48,845 bases of DNA from JAAZLS01 sp964463285 (GTDB lineage: Bacteria > Bacillota > Dethiobacteria > DTU022). The notes under the pieces were generated by a model that was given only the letters and a program-made list of their open reading frames with translations, had not been told where the DNA came from and did not search any database. The stretch covers positions 1-48,845 of the forward strand of contig CAYXBB010000010.1 in the NCBI GenBank assembly GCA_964463285.1, in the 5' to 3' direction. This document shows, piece after piece, positions 31,760 through 40,249 of the stretch (the first letter of the stretch is position 1; each line of letters opens with the position of its first letter). A program made the translations under genes and the position numbers.

Positions 31760-33736
31760 GTGGGCAGGCTTGGTGAAACCGGAGAAATTAAAGAAATTGT
31801 TGATCAAGATTGGTTGGAGCGCCTTTCCCGCGATCTCAACCAGGCTCAATACAAATTTGCAACCCTTTCTGCCCCGGTTATTTTGGGGCTGGCCGGCCCC
31901 GGTTCCGGGAAAACCAGGGCGCTGATGTTCAGGGCGGCCCATATGATAAAAAGCGGAGTGCCCCCGGAACATTTAATGCTTCTGACATTTACCAACAAGG
32001 CTGCCGGTGAGATGAAGGAGCGCCTGGAAAAGCTGATTGGCTACCTGCCCCGGGGTCTTTGGGCCGGTACCTTTCATAGCACCGGTGCCCGCATATTACG
32101 GCGTCACGCCTCTCTGCTGGGCAGAACTAACCGGTTCACTATTTTGGACCAGGATGACAGTGCCCGGGTGTATCGGCAACTGTTGGGTCAACTGCCGTTT
32201 AAAATCGATGATGACGGAAGAAACCTGCTGATAAAGCGCAAATTTTTAGAGAAAGTGATCAGCCAGTCCCGAAATTCCGATCACAGTATAGAACAGGTGA
32301 TTTCAGAATATTATCCCCGCCAGATGGAGTACACCGGTCTGATAAATCGCCTGGCCCAGATGTTCACTGACCTGAAAAAAGAAACCAATAGTTTTGATTT
32401 CGACGATCTACTTATATGCTGGCGGGATCTGTTCCGGAATCATTCTCAGATAAGGGCCGAATACCGGGAGCGTTTCCGCCATCTACTGGTGGATGAATTT
32501 CAGGATACTAATGTGGTGCAGGCGGAATTGGTAGATCAGTTCGCCGGGGCAAGCTCTATTTGCGTGGTGGGCGATGATGCTCAGTCTATTTACGCTTTCA
32601 GGCAGGCTGAAATTAGAAACATTGTTTCTTTCCCGGAAAAATATCCCGAATGTCAGGTGATCCGGATGGAACAAAATTACCGCAGCACTCCGGAGATCGT
32701 ATCCCTGGCGGATCGCTCAATCTCTGTTAACCGGGGGCAACTCGCGAAAAATCTTTATTCCCATAACCCATCCGGTCAGAAGCCGGTGCTGGTGCAGACT
32801 TGGGACGCTTACCGGGAAGCCTCCCTGGTCGGTTACCTGATAAACGATCTGCATTCCCAGGGGATTGCTTACAAAGAGATGGCGGTATTATACCGCAGCT
32901 CCTATCTTTCTGCGGAGGTTGAGTTCGAACTTATACGCCGGCGCCTTCGCTACCGCACTTTTGGCGGGCTCAGGTTTTTACAAAAAAGTCATATTAAAGA
33001 TGTGCTGGCTTATTTAAAGGCGATATACAACCCGCAAGATGAGGTGTCCTGGCGAAGAATAGTAACCCTGCAACCGGGGATAGGCGAAGCCACCTTTGAG
33101 GCGCTTTGGAAGAAGTGGCGAAAATTTCCCGATCACTTGAAAGCAATGCAGGAAGGAAAGATAGCTCCCGCCAGAGGCATCGGCGGCTGGAAAGAGCTGC
33201 AGGAGATCGTTTCCACCCTGGCTGTACCCGACTGTACGGTTCCCGAAATGATCGATACTATATTGCAGAAAAACTATGATCGTATATTAGAAAAAAATTA
33301 TCCGGATCAATTTGAAGAACGCCGGCAGGGAATTGAACGCCTGGCGGATTACGGGGCTCGGTATGACTCTCTGGGCCAGTTTCTAGAATCGATCTCCCTG
33401 GATGATTCCATTTTTGGCGACGGCACGCTTCCTTCGGCAGATCAGGGCTTTCTAACCCTATCGACCATTCACAGTGCCAAAGGCAGGGAATGGGAAGCGG
33501 TATTTGTGATCGGTCTGAATGAAGGCCAATTTCCCAGCTCTCGTATAGATTATTCCCAGGTTGAAGAAGAACGCCGCCTGTTTTACGTAGCGGTAACCAG
33601 GGCCCGCCGTTATCTATATCTATCCACTTACCGGCAGGATCGCCGTCAATTGGGGGCAACAGCGGTCAACCCCTCCCTGTTTTTGTTGGAACTTCCCCCC
33701 GATATCTACCAACTGCTGGATCCCGAGGCTATTTAA
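31760..33736 (+). CDS. UvrD/PcrA-type ATP-dependent DNA helicase
   Basis: This is a 658-residue superfamily 1A helicase. Motifs in order: GPGSGKTRAL (Walker A), LTFTNKAAGEMKERL, GTFHSTGARILRRH, DEFQDTN (Walker B), GDDAQSIYAFRQAE, EQNYRST, TIHSAKGREWEAVFVIGLNEG and EEERRLFYVAVTRAR. It would unwind DNA 3' to 5' in repair or plasmid/rolling-circle processing. It is shorter than PcrA (about 720-740) and lacks an obvious tudor-like C-terminal tail, so it may be a second UvrD paralogue rather than PcrA itself. GTG start with GGGAGGA about 12 bases before. Confidence 0.93.
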   Translation: MGRLGETGEIKEIVDQDWLERLSRDLNQAQYKFATLSAPVILGLAGPGSGKTRALMFRAAHMIKSGVPPEHLMLLTFTNKAAGEMKERLEKLIGYLPRGLWAGTFHSTGARILRRHASLLGRTNRFTILDQDDSARVYRQLLGQLPFKIDDDGRNLLIKRKFLEKVISQSRNSDHSIEQVISEYYPRQMEYTGLINRLAQMFTDLKKETNSFDFDDLLICWRDLFRNHSQIRAEYRERFRHLLVDEFQDTNVVQAELVDQFAGASSICVVGDDAQSIYAFRQAEIRNIVSFPEKYPECQVIRMEQNYRSTPEIVSLADRSISVNRGQLAKNLYSHNPSGQKPVLVQTWDAYREASLVGYLINDLHSQGIAYKEMAVLYRSSYLSAEVEFELIRRRLRYRTFGGLRFLQKSHIKDVLAYLKAIYNPQDEVSWRRIVTLQPGIGEATFEALWKKWRKFPDHLKAMQEGKIAPARGIGGWKELQEIVSTLAVPDCTVPEMIDTILQKNYDRILEKNYPDQFEERRQGIERLADYGARYDSLGQFLESISLDDSIFGDGTLPSADQGFLTLSTIHSAKGREWEAVFVIGLNEGQFPSSRIDYSQVEEERRLFYVAVTRARRYLYLSTYRQDRRQLGATAVNPSLFLLELPPDIYQLLDPEAI

Positions 33737-33920
33737 TTTTGGGTTAGGCTTCCAGCGTTTTTCCGCGGGAGGGCTCCCCTCATAAGGCATAAAGGGTACG
33801 CATCTTCTTTGGCTCACCCTGAAGGGTGGGCCTACCTTGGTTGGTTAAAATTTACGGGGGTTATACCTTACTCACCCAGGTGGGGTTTAATACTTGAAAG
33901 TCCGGATTTTGGGGAAACTA

Positions 33921-33935
33921 AATTTTCTGCCCATT
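33921..33935. promoter_or_regulatory. Candidate CodY box at the cimA promoter
   Basis: AATTTTCTGCCCATT matches 12 of 15 positions of the known CodY consensus AATTTTCWGAAAATT; all three mismatches are in one half. It overlaps the -35 region of the promoter proposed for the citramalate synthase gene. codY itself is in this window at its right end. Confidence 0.5.
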
Positions 33936-33963
33936 GAACCGTTAAGCCGGTATATAGTATAAT
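33934..33963 (+). promoter_or_regulatory. Sigma-A promoter of the cimA operon
   Basis: TTGAAC (33934-33939), 18 bases, then TATAAT (33958-33963). Start near 33970, about 33 bases before the TTG start of cimA. Confidence 0.65.
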
Positions 33964-33979
33964 ACCCTAAGTTTAGGGT
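33964..33979. promoter_or_regulatory. Palindrome at the cimA transcription start
   Basis: ACCCTAA-GT-TTAGGGT is an exact 7-bp inverted repeat directly after the -10 hexamer, covering the predicted start point. The two-base centre suits a protein operator better than an RNA hairpin. Confidence 0.5.
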
Positions 33980-34002
33980 TACGGCAGGGGAGGCGGTTAA
34001 GG

Positions 34003-35628
34003 TTGCAGGTTAGAATTTATGATACAACTTTGAGGGATGGGGTGCAACGGGAAGGAATTTCGCTTTCGGTTAATGATAAGCTGAAAATTGCCGAGAAATT
34101 GGACGAACTTGGGGTAACCTATATTGAAGGAGGATGGCCCGGTTCCAATCCCAAAGAGCTGGAATTTTTCCGCCGGGCCGAGGCGGAACTACAGTTGAAA
34201 AATGCCAGGTTATGTGCTTTCGGCAGTACCCGGCGCCCGGGAATAAACGCTGAAGAGGATCAGAATATTCGCTATCTGGTAGGAGCGGCCACCCCGGTGG
34301 TGACCGTCTTTGGGAAAAGCTGGGATTTCCATGTGCGCAGTGCTCTTTCCACTTCACTGGAAGAAAACCTGGAAATGATCCGGGATACCATATCTTATCT
34401 CAAATCACTGGGGCGAGAAGTGATTTATGACGCCGAACATTTTTTTGACGGATACAGGAACAATCCGGATTATGCACTGAAAACTGTTGAAGCAGCAGCC
34501 CAAAGCGGCGCCGATGTGGTGGTTCTTTGTGATACCAACGGCGGGCTGATGCCCTGGGAGCTAACCAAAATAATAACCGGGGTCCGCCGGGCAATGGATC
34601 TGCCCCTGGGTATCCACACCCATAACGACTGCGGGATGGCGGTAGCCAATACCTTACTGGCAGTACAGGCCGGAGTCACCCATATTCAGGGGACGATTAA
34701 CGGTTACGGCGAGCGTTGCGGGAACGCCAATCTTTGTACAGTTATTCCCAATTTACAGCTAAAAATGGGTTTAAACCTATTAACCGGGCAGCAGCTATCC
34801 GGACTTACCCAGTTGTCGCGGTTTGCAGCCGAACTGGCCAACATGGTCCCCCAGGAAAATCAGCCCTATGTGGGTCATAATGCATTTTCCCACAAGGGAG
34901 GGGTTCATGTAGATGCAGTCAGCAAGAGCCCGGACACCTATGAGCACACCGATCCCGGGCGGGTAGGCAATCGCCGGCGAATTTTGATCTCCGAACTGGC
35001 CGGAAGGACCAGTGTCAGCCTTAAGGCCCAGGAGAGTAATATCGCTTTGCTCAGGGATCACCCCAAGACCGGGAAGGTTCTGGATCGCTTAAAGGAATTG
35101 GAACACCGGGGTTACCAGTTTGAAGGAGCAGAGGGCTCCTTTGAACTGTTGATCTTGAAAACCATGGACGCCTATCAGCCGTTTTTCCATCTGGAAGGGT
35201 TCAGGGTAATCGAGGAAAAAAAAGAAAATGGGCAGCTTTATTCCGAAGCAACCATCAAGGTGCGGGTAGGAGCGCGGCAGGTTCATACTGCTGCCGAGGG
35301 CAATGGCCCGGTAAACGCTCTGGATAATGCTTTGCGGAAAGCGCTGGAAGAGATCTACCCGGAGCTAAAAAAGATCAAGTTGATTGATTATAAAGTACGG
35401 GTTCTGGACGGCAATGACGGCACCGGTTCCAGGGTGCGGGTGCTCATTGAATCCCGGGATGACCATAAAACCTGGGGGACGGTTGGGGTGTCGCATAACA
35501 TTATCGAGGCCAGCTGGCAGGCGCTGGTGGACAGCCTGGAATACGGCCTGCTTTGCCGATCATCGCAGCTGGAAAAAGCCCGGGATCTGTTATGGTCGAT
35601 GCAGCTGGAATCAGAAGCCCAGGGTTAA
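34003..35628 (+). CDS. cimA: (R)-citramalate synthase
   Basis: This 541-residue protein of the isopropylmalate synthase family condenses pyruvate and acetyl-CoA to citramalate, the threonine-independent route to 2-oxobutyrate and isoleucine. Seen: MQVRIYDTTLRDGVQREG, the HTHNDCGMAVAN metal-binding strand, NGYGERCGNANL and, after about residue 400, the LeuA-type allosteric regulatory domain. The TTG start has GGGGAGG about 9 bases upstream. The promoter carries a CodY-like box, which would tie it to branched-chain amino acid supply. It leads an operon with the MetE-like gene (14 bases downstream) and the M42 peptidases. Confidence 0.92.
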   Translation: MQVRIYDTTLRDGVQREGISLSVNDKLKIAEKLDELGVTYIEGGWPGSNPKELEFFRRAEAELQLKNARLCAFGSTRRPGINAEEDQNIRYLVGAATPVVTVFGKSWDFHVRSALSTSLEENLEMIRDTISYLKSLGREVIYDAEHFFDGYRNNPDYALKTVEAAAQSGADVVVLCDTNGGLMPWELTKIITGVRRAMDLPLGIHTHNDCGMAVANTLLAVQAGVTHIQGTINGYGERCGNANLCTVIPNLQLKMGLNLLTGQQLSGLTQLSRFAAELANMVPQENQPYVGHNAFSHKGGVHVDAVSKSPDTYEHTDPGRVGNRRRILISELAGRTSVSLKAQESNIALLRDHPKTGKVLDRLKELEHRGYQFEGAEGSFELLILKTMDAYQPFFHLEGFRVIEEKKENGQLYSEATIKVRVGARQVHTAAEGNGPVNALDNALRKALEEIYPELKKIKLIDYKVRVLDGNDGTGSRVRVLIESRDDHKTWGTVGVSHNIIEASWQALVDSLEYGLLCRSSQLEKARDLLWSMQLESEAQG

Positions 35629-35642
35629 GGTAGGAGGAAAAT

Positions 35643-36707
35643 ATGTTACCGGAACAATATTATAGCCTGGCTACCGGGATCGGCAGCTTGCCCTACTCCG
35701 GGCCGGATCAGGCTGTAGATTTAATTGTCAACTGCTTCCGGCAAATTCCCCACTGGCCCCAGCTTCCCCGCCGCGCCGGTGCGGAGGGCCTGGTTTCCCA
35801 GTACTTACATACGCTGTTACGGCAAAATATTATCGCATTTAAAGAAAACCGGGCGGTGTTTGCCACTGATCATCCCCGGTGGGAGCAGAATTTGATGGGG
35901 TTTTACCGGCTGCTGGAGGATCTTTCTGCCGCTGAGGATCAGGGTGATGTTTTTGCTTTTCCGGCTTCCTCTGCGGCCGGCTTTTATGAGCTTGTACGCC
36001 GGGCTCCCGAGCTGCCGGAAAGCACCTTATGCTTAAAGGGACAGGTTTGTGGGCCGGTAACGCTAGGATTTCAGGTTACCGATCCGGAGAAACGCCCCTC
36101 GTTCTACAGTGATACCCTTCGGGAGGTAATCAGCCATGTGCTGGCCTACCAGGCCGGCTGGCAGGTAAAAACGCTAAGAGCGCTGGGGTTTCCGGTGTTG
36201 CTTTTTATTGATGATCCGGCTATTTATGGTTACGGCAGTTCTACCTCGGTGGGATTGGGGCGGCGGGAGATCCAAAATAGCCTGAAGCTGATTATTGAAC
36301 GGATTCGCTACGAGGAAGGGTTTACAGGAATTCATTGCTGCGCCGGTATAGACTGGTCTTTGCTGTTGGAGCTGGATCTGGATGTATTAAGTTTTGATGC
36401 CTACGGTTATTTTCCCTCCATGCTGGTTTACAGCGAGCAGTTGAATTCATTTTTAAACCGGCAGGGCGTGCTGGCCTGGGGCATTATCCCAACTTCCGAC
36501 GCTGCCTGGCAGGAGGATAGTTGCTCTTTACTGGAACGCCTGCAGCGGGGGATAGAGGCTTTGGCCGGAAGAGGAGTAGACGAAGACAGGCTCAACCGGC
36601 AGATTATGATCACCCCCAGTTGTGGCACCGGTACTCTCACGGTGGAACTTGCGGAGAGGATTTATCGCTTAACGGCGGAACTTACAGCGAGATTAAGGGA
36701 GCGTTAA
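35643..36707 (+). CDS. MetE/UROD-superfamily methyltransferase (core methionine synthase-like)
   Basis: This 354-residue TIM-barrel protein resembles the C-terminal half of cobalamin-independent methionine synthase and the UROD-like methyltransferases. Zinc ligands appear as HCC (231-233) and Cys327 in ITPSCGTGTL; the substrate-side motif GSLPY is at 14-18. It has no MetE N-terminal domain. Short 'core-MetE' proteins in anaerobes use a methylated corrinoid protein as donor; that is the most attractive role but is inference. ATG with GTAGGAGG 7 bases upstream. It abuts the first M42 peptidase (ATG directly after the stop). Confidence 0.68.
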   Translation: MLPEQYYSLATGIGSLPYSGPDQAVDLIVNCFRQIPHWPQLPRRAGAEGLVSQYLHTLLRQNIIAFKENRAVFATDHPRWEQNLMGFYRLLEDLSAAEDQGDVFAFPASSAAGFYELVRRAPELPESTLCLKGQVCGPVTLGFQVTDPEKRPSFYSDTLREVISHVLAYQAGWQVKTLRALGFPVLLFIDDPAIYGYGSSTSVGLGRREIQNSLKLIIERIRYEEGFTGIHCCAGIDWSLLLELDLDVLSFDAYGYFPSMLVYSEQLNSFLNRQGVLAWGIIPTSDAAWQEDSCSLLERLQRGIEALAGRGVDEDRLNRQIMITPSCGTGTLTVELAERIYRLTAELTARLRER

Positions 36708-37772
36708 ATGGATAAAGATAAGCTGATCGGCATATTACAGGCGTTAACCCGGGCGGCGGGAGTCTCCGGGGATGAACAGGAGCCGGCCGAGATAGCTGCC
36801 GGTTATCTGGAGCCGTATGTTACCCGGTTGCACCGGGATTCTTTCGGAAATCTTATCGGGTTCAAGGAAGGGGCCGGAGGGTCGGCGGCGCCGTCACTGC
36901 TGCTAGCCGCTCATGTCGACGAAATCGGGGCCATGGTTACCGGTATAGAAGAAGGATTTCTTCGGTTTACTGCAGTAGGGGGGCTCGATCCTCGAACCCT
37001 GCTCGGGCAGGCGGTGGAGATCCACGGGCGCAGTCGGTTAAAGGGGGTTATCGGGGCTCGTCCTCCCCACCTGCTTACCAAACGGGAACGGAAACAGGAG
37101 TTAAAGATTGAGGATATGTTTATAGATTTGGGGATGGATCAAGAACAGGCCTGTTCCCGGGCGCGGGTAGGAGATTACGTCTCTTTGGATCAGCCGCTAT
37201 TGACCATGTCCTCCGGGGATTCGGTATCCGGCAAGGCGCTGGATAACCGCTCGGGGGTGGCTTCACTCTTTGTTTGTGCCTCAGAACTGGCGGAAATCCG
37301 CCATTTCTGCCGGATCTATTTTGTGGCTACCGCCCAGGAGGAGGTGGGCGTCCGGGGAGCGATTACCGCTGCTTACGGCCTGGCCCCTGATCTGGCAGTA
37401 GCAATAGATGTAACTCATGGCCTGTCGCCGGGCATTGATGAGGGAGAGGGCTTTGCGCTGGGAGAAGGGCCGGTAGTGGGAATAGGCCCCAATTTTCACC
37501 CTCGGCTGGTGGAGCGGCTTAAGGAATTGGCCATTAAGCACCGCTTTCCTTACCAGGTAGAACCAATTCCCGGTCCCGCCTCCACAGATTCCCGGGCCCT
37601 TCAGATATCCCGGGAGGGGGTCCCCGGTGCTCTTCTTTCTATCCCGCTAAGGTATATGCATTCCTCTGTGGAGATGCTTAATTTAGACGATCTTTTGCTT
37701 ACCGGCCGCCTGTTGAGCCACTTTGCTCGCAGTATAGGCCCGGATCTAGTGGAGGAGTTAAAATGTATTTAG
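36708..37772 (+). CDS. M42 family aminopeptidase (copy 1 of 3)
   Basis: This is a 354-residue cocatalytic metallopeptidase of the M42/TET family. Metal and catalytic motifs: AAHVDEIG (His-x-Asp), ALDNRSGV (bridging Asp), AQEEVGVRGA (catalytic Glu-Glu), DVTHGLSPG and the final YMHSSVEM His. M42 enzymes form dodecameric tetrahedra that trim peptides in the cytoplasm. It starts on the base after the methyltransferase stop and overlaps the second copy by 10 bases, so the three genes are made together. Exact specificity (glutamyl, leucyl or deblocking) cannot be read from sequence. Confidence 0.9.
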   Translation: MDKDKLIGILQALTRAAGVSGDEQEPAEIAAGYLEPYVTRLHRDSFGNLIGFKEGAGGSAAPSLLLAAHVDEIGAMVTGIEEGFLRFTAVGGLDPRTLLGQAVEIHGRSRLKGVIGARPPHLLTKRERKQELKIEDMFIDLGMDQEQACSRARVGDYVSLDQPLLTMSSGDSVSGKALDNRSGVASLFVCASELAEIRHFCRIYFVATAQEEVGVRGAITAAYGLAPDLAVAIDVTHGLSPGIDEGEGFALGEGPVVGIGPNFHPRLVERLKELAIKHRFPYQVEPIPGPASTDSRALQISREGVPGALLSIPLRYMHSSVEMLNLDDLLLTGRLLSHFARSIGPDLVEELKCI

Positions 37773-38821
37773 AGATCATGTCAAACCTACCGGGGGTTTC
37801 CGGAAACGAGGGTCAAGTTCGCCGGGCGATCGTAGATATACTAACCGGGGAAAATGCTCCCGATCCCCCTTTAACCATTCACACCGACACCCTGGGCAAT
37901 TTGCTGATTAATAAACCGGGTCGGCGCCCGGGCCCCGGGGTAATGTTGACCGCCCATATGGACGAGGTGGGGCTGATGGTAACCACGGTAGAAAAAACCG
38001 GCCACCTGAAATTCAAACCGGTAGGGGGGATCGACCCCCGGATACTGGTTTCCAAGCCGGTGAAGGTGGGAGCCCGACAGCTGCCGGGAGTAATCGGCTG
38101 CAAAGCGATTCATCTGCAGAAGCCGAAGGAACGCAAAAAACCCTACACTTTGGAACAGCTCTATATAGACATTGGAGCCGAAGGAAAGGAGCAGGCCCTG
38201 AAGCTGGTAAACCCCGGTGATTACGTTTCCTTTGACGCAACCATGCTTGCTCTGGGCAACGACTGTTTCAGGGGGAAAGCCTTTGATGATCGGGCCGGCT
38301 GCGCAGTGCTGCTGGAGTTGCTGATGAAAGATAGCGAGCTGTCCTTTGATGCAGCTTTTACCGTGCAGGAGGAGGTAGGCTCCCGGGGGGCGGTGGTTGC
38401 CGCTTATAGTTTGCAACCGGAGCTGGCTGTTGTTATAGAGGGAACCATGGCTTCAGACACCCCGGGAACGGAACCTGATTTTTCGATAACCTCGCTGGGG
38501 CATGGGCCGGCACTTAGTTTCATGGACAGCTCATTTATGGCCCATCGCCAAGTTTGGCAGGAACTGGTTACAGTAGCCGAACAGTGTGGCATTCCTTTTC
38601 AGCACCGGCGGTTTGCCGGCGGCGGTACCGATGCCGGTGCGGTGGCCTTGTCCCGGGGAGGGGTTAAAACAGTGGTGGTATCAGTACCCTGTCGATATAT
38701 TCACACCCCCCACAGCCTGTTGAAAGAGAGCGATTTAAAACATACGGCGGCTTTGATTAAGGCCTGGCTTGAATCGCTGCCCACGGGTTCTTCCCCCCCC
38801 GGCGGGAGAGGGTTGGGGTGA
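37763..38821 (+). CDS. M42 family aminopeptidase (copy 2 of 3)
   Basis: This 352-residue M42 metallopeptidase has TAHMDEVG, AFDDRAGC, TVQEEVGSRGA and RYIHTPHSL in order. The metal site Asp of copies 1 and 3 (DVT) is replaced here by VIEGTMASDTPG, with Glu, the choice seen in some glutamyl- or deblocking-type members. The ATG lies inside the end of copy 1. The last ten or so residues (TGSSPPGGRGLG) are encoded by a dispersed-repeat-like sequence and are probably a non-functional tail. Neighbours: copies 1 and 3. Confidence 0.9.
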   Translation: MYLEIMSNLPGVSGNEGQVRRAIVDILTGENAPDPPLTIHTDTLGNLLINKPGRRPGPGVMLTAHMDEVGLMVTTVEKTGHLKFKPVGGIDPRILVSKPVKVGARQLPGVIGCKAIHLQKPKERKKPYTLEQLYIDIGAEGKEQALKLVNPGDYVSFDATMLALGNDCFRGKAFDDRAGCAVLLELLMKDSELSFDAAFTVQEEVGSRGAVVAAYSLQPELAVVIEGTMASDTPGTEPDFSITSLGHGPALSFMDSSFMAHRQVWQELVTVAEQCGIPFQHRRFAGGGTDAGAVALSRGGVKTVVVSVPCRYIHTPHSLLKESDLKHTAALIKAWLESLPTGSSPPGGRGLG

Positions 38822-38827
38822 GGAGGG
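38793..38827. repeat. REP-like sequence forming the end of M42 copy 2
   Basis: The C-run plus GGCGGGAGAGGGTTGGGGTG matches the dispersed 'CCCTCTCCC / GGGAGAGGGTTGGGGTGAG' type of extragenic repeat known from many bacterial genomes. It supplies the last codons and the stop of the gene. Confidence 0.5.
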
Positions 38828-38955
38828 AACGGGCAACATTTCCGGCAGACTGGAGAATTCACCATCAGTGTTTTGCCCATCTTCCGGGTATTTTTACACC
38901 GGATGATATTTGGTGTCGGGGATCGGTAAAATAATCTAATGACGGAGGCAGCATC

Positions 38956-39939
38956 ATGGAGCTACTACTTAACCAACTTACGGAAGCATTTGGCCCTTCG
39001 GGGGAAGAAAATCAGGTAGCTTTGCTCATTGAACAGGGAATTAAGGAAAAGGTAGACCGCCTGTACTATGATAACCTGGGCAACCTGGTAGCCGTGCGGG
39101 AAGGCCCTTCTCCCCGGGTGGTTATCTCGGCTCATATGGATGAGATTGGGGTAATCGTCACCCATATTGATGATCAAGGATTTGCACGGCTGGCCCCGGT
39201 GGGAGGGGTGCTTCCGCACCAGCTGGTGGGTCAGAGGGTAAAATTTAAACAGGGCCTGGTGGGGGCGGTCTATCATGAAAAAATCGAGAATGTTAAGGAG
39301 CTGGACTGGCCCAGGCTTTACCTTGATTTGGGGAGTAAAAAACAGGCGGAGGCGGTTAAAATTGGTTGCCTGGCGGTTCTGGATCAACCGTTTGTCAGCC
39401 TGGGAGAACGTTATCTGGCTAAGGCCATGGATAATCGGGCAGGGTGTGTGGTGTTGATGGAGACTATTCGTCGGCTCCCTCCGGAGATTCCTCAGGAGCT
39501 ATGTTTTGTGTTTTCGGTACAGGAAGAGGTGGGTTTGAGGGGAGCCCGCACCGCTGCTTATCATTTGAAACCGGATTTTGGATTGGCGGTAGATGTTACC
39601 CGGGTAGGCGACACTCCAAAATCTCCCCTGATGGCAGTAGGGCTGGGCAAAGGAGCGGCGATCAAGGTTAAGGACAGTTCTGTAATCACCCATCCCGCAG
39701 TGCGTCGGTTTATGATAGAGACCGCTGAGCGATACCATATCCCCTACCAACTGGAAGTTTTAGAGCGGGGTGGAACCGACGCCGGGGTGATCCACCTCAG
39801 CCGGCAGGGGGTTCCCACCGGGGCACTGTCCATTCCCTGCCGTTATGTTCACACCCCTTCGGAGATGGTTGACTCATCAGATCTAAAGGCGGCAGTGGAT
39901 CTACTGGAAAAACTTTGTGTAGGCTCTTGGCCCTCCTGA
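38956..39939 (+). CDS. M42 family aminopeptidase (copy 3 of 3)
   Basis: This 327-residue M42 metallopeptidase has SAHMDEIG, AMDNRAGC, SVQEEVGLRGA, DVTRVGD and RYVHTPSEM, a complete set of metal and catalytic residues. It is slightly shorter than the other two copies. ATG with GACGGAGG about 8 bases upstream. It is separated from copy 2 by 134 bases with no clear promoter, so it is likely part of the same transcript. A terminator overlaps its stop codon. Confidence 0.9.
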   Translation: MELLLNQLTEAFGPSGEENQVALLIEQGIKEKVDRLYYDNLGNLVAVREGPSPRVVISAHMDEIGVIVTHIDDQGFARLAPVGGVLPHQLVGQRVKFKQGLVGAVYHEKIENVKELDWPRLYLDLGSKKQAEAVKIGCLAVLDQPFVSLGERYLAKAMDNRAGCVVLMETIRRLPPEIPQELCFVFSVQEEVGLRGARTAAYHLKPDFGLAVDVTRVGDTPKSPLMAVGLGKGAAIKVKDSSVITHPAVRRFMIETAERYHIPYQLEVLERGGTDAGVIHLSRQGVPTGALSIPCRYVHTPSEMVDSSDLKAAVDLLEKLCVGSWPS

Positions 39940-39961
39940 GGAGAAGCGGGCTTTTCTTTTT
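39930..39961 (+). terminator. Intrinsic terminator of the cimA-M42 operon
   Basis: GCCC (39930) and GGGC (39948-39951) close a stem with inner TCC/GGA pairing, followed by TTTTCTTTTT. It overlaps the stop codon of the third peptidase. Confidence 0.7.
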
Positions 39962-40249
39962 AGCTGCTTAACTATGCCGGTGAGGATGATAACCTGGCGG
40001 TAAAATCCGCTAAAGGGTATGGCGGGGGGCTGTTTAATTTCAATCATGCAAATTACCGGTGGCCCCGTGGTGCCGGGAGCAGGCCTTAAATTGCTTGCCG
40101 CCCGGTTTTTTATGTCTAATTCTGTAACCGGAGCGGATAATTGTGGATTAATTTAGGTATGTTATTTTAGGGCTTGCCCTGTTATGATATACTGTGAACG
40201 TCCCAACTTTATAATATTATTTACTACAAGGAGGTGCGATTGAATAATT
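39962..40249 (+). ncRNA. Unassigned structured stretch with a strong terminator, upstream of the aminomutase
   Basis: There are 288 bases without a gene. From about 39974 there are several helices: GCCGGT with ACCTGGC; GCGG-TAAAAT-CCGC; a longer stem GGGGC ... TAATTT-N9-AAATTA ... GCCCC; then a strong intrinsic terminator CCGGG-A-GCAGGC ... GCTTGC-CG-CCCGG followed by six T (40073-40111). This could be a small RNA or an attenuating leader. I recognise no known riboswitch motif. A TG-extended -10 (TGTTATGAT, 40180-40188) after it may start the downstream gene. Confidence 0.4.
40073..40111 (+). terminator. Strong intrinsic terminator inside the 39962-40249 gap
   Basis: CCGGG (40073-40077) pairs with CCCGG (40101-40105); inside, GCAGGC pairs with GCTTGC (one G-T pair); six T follow at 40106-40111. 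Confidence 0.75.

Noticed and set aside
37871..38416. 181-residue minus-strand frame inside M42 copy 2
   Set aside because: Antisense shadow; the plus-strand frame carries all peptidase motifs.
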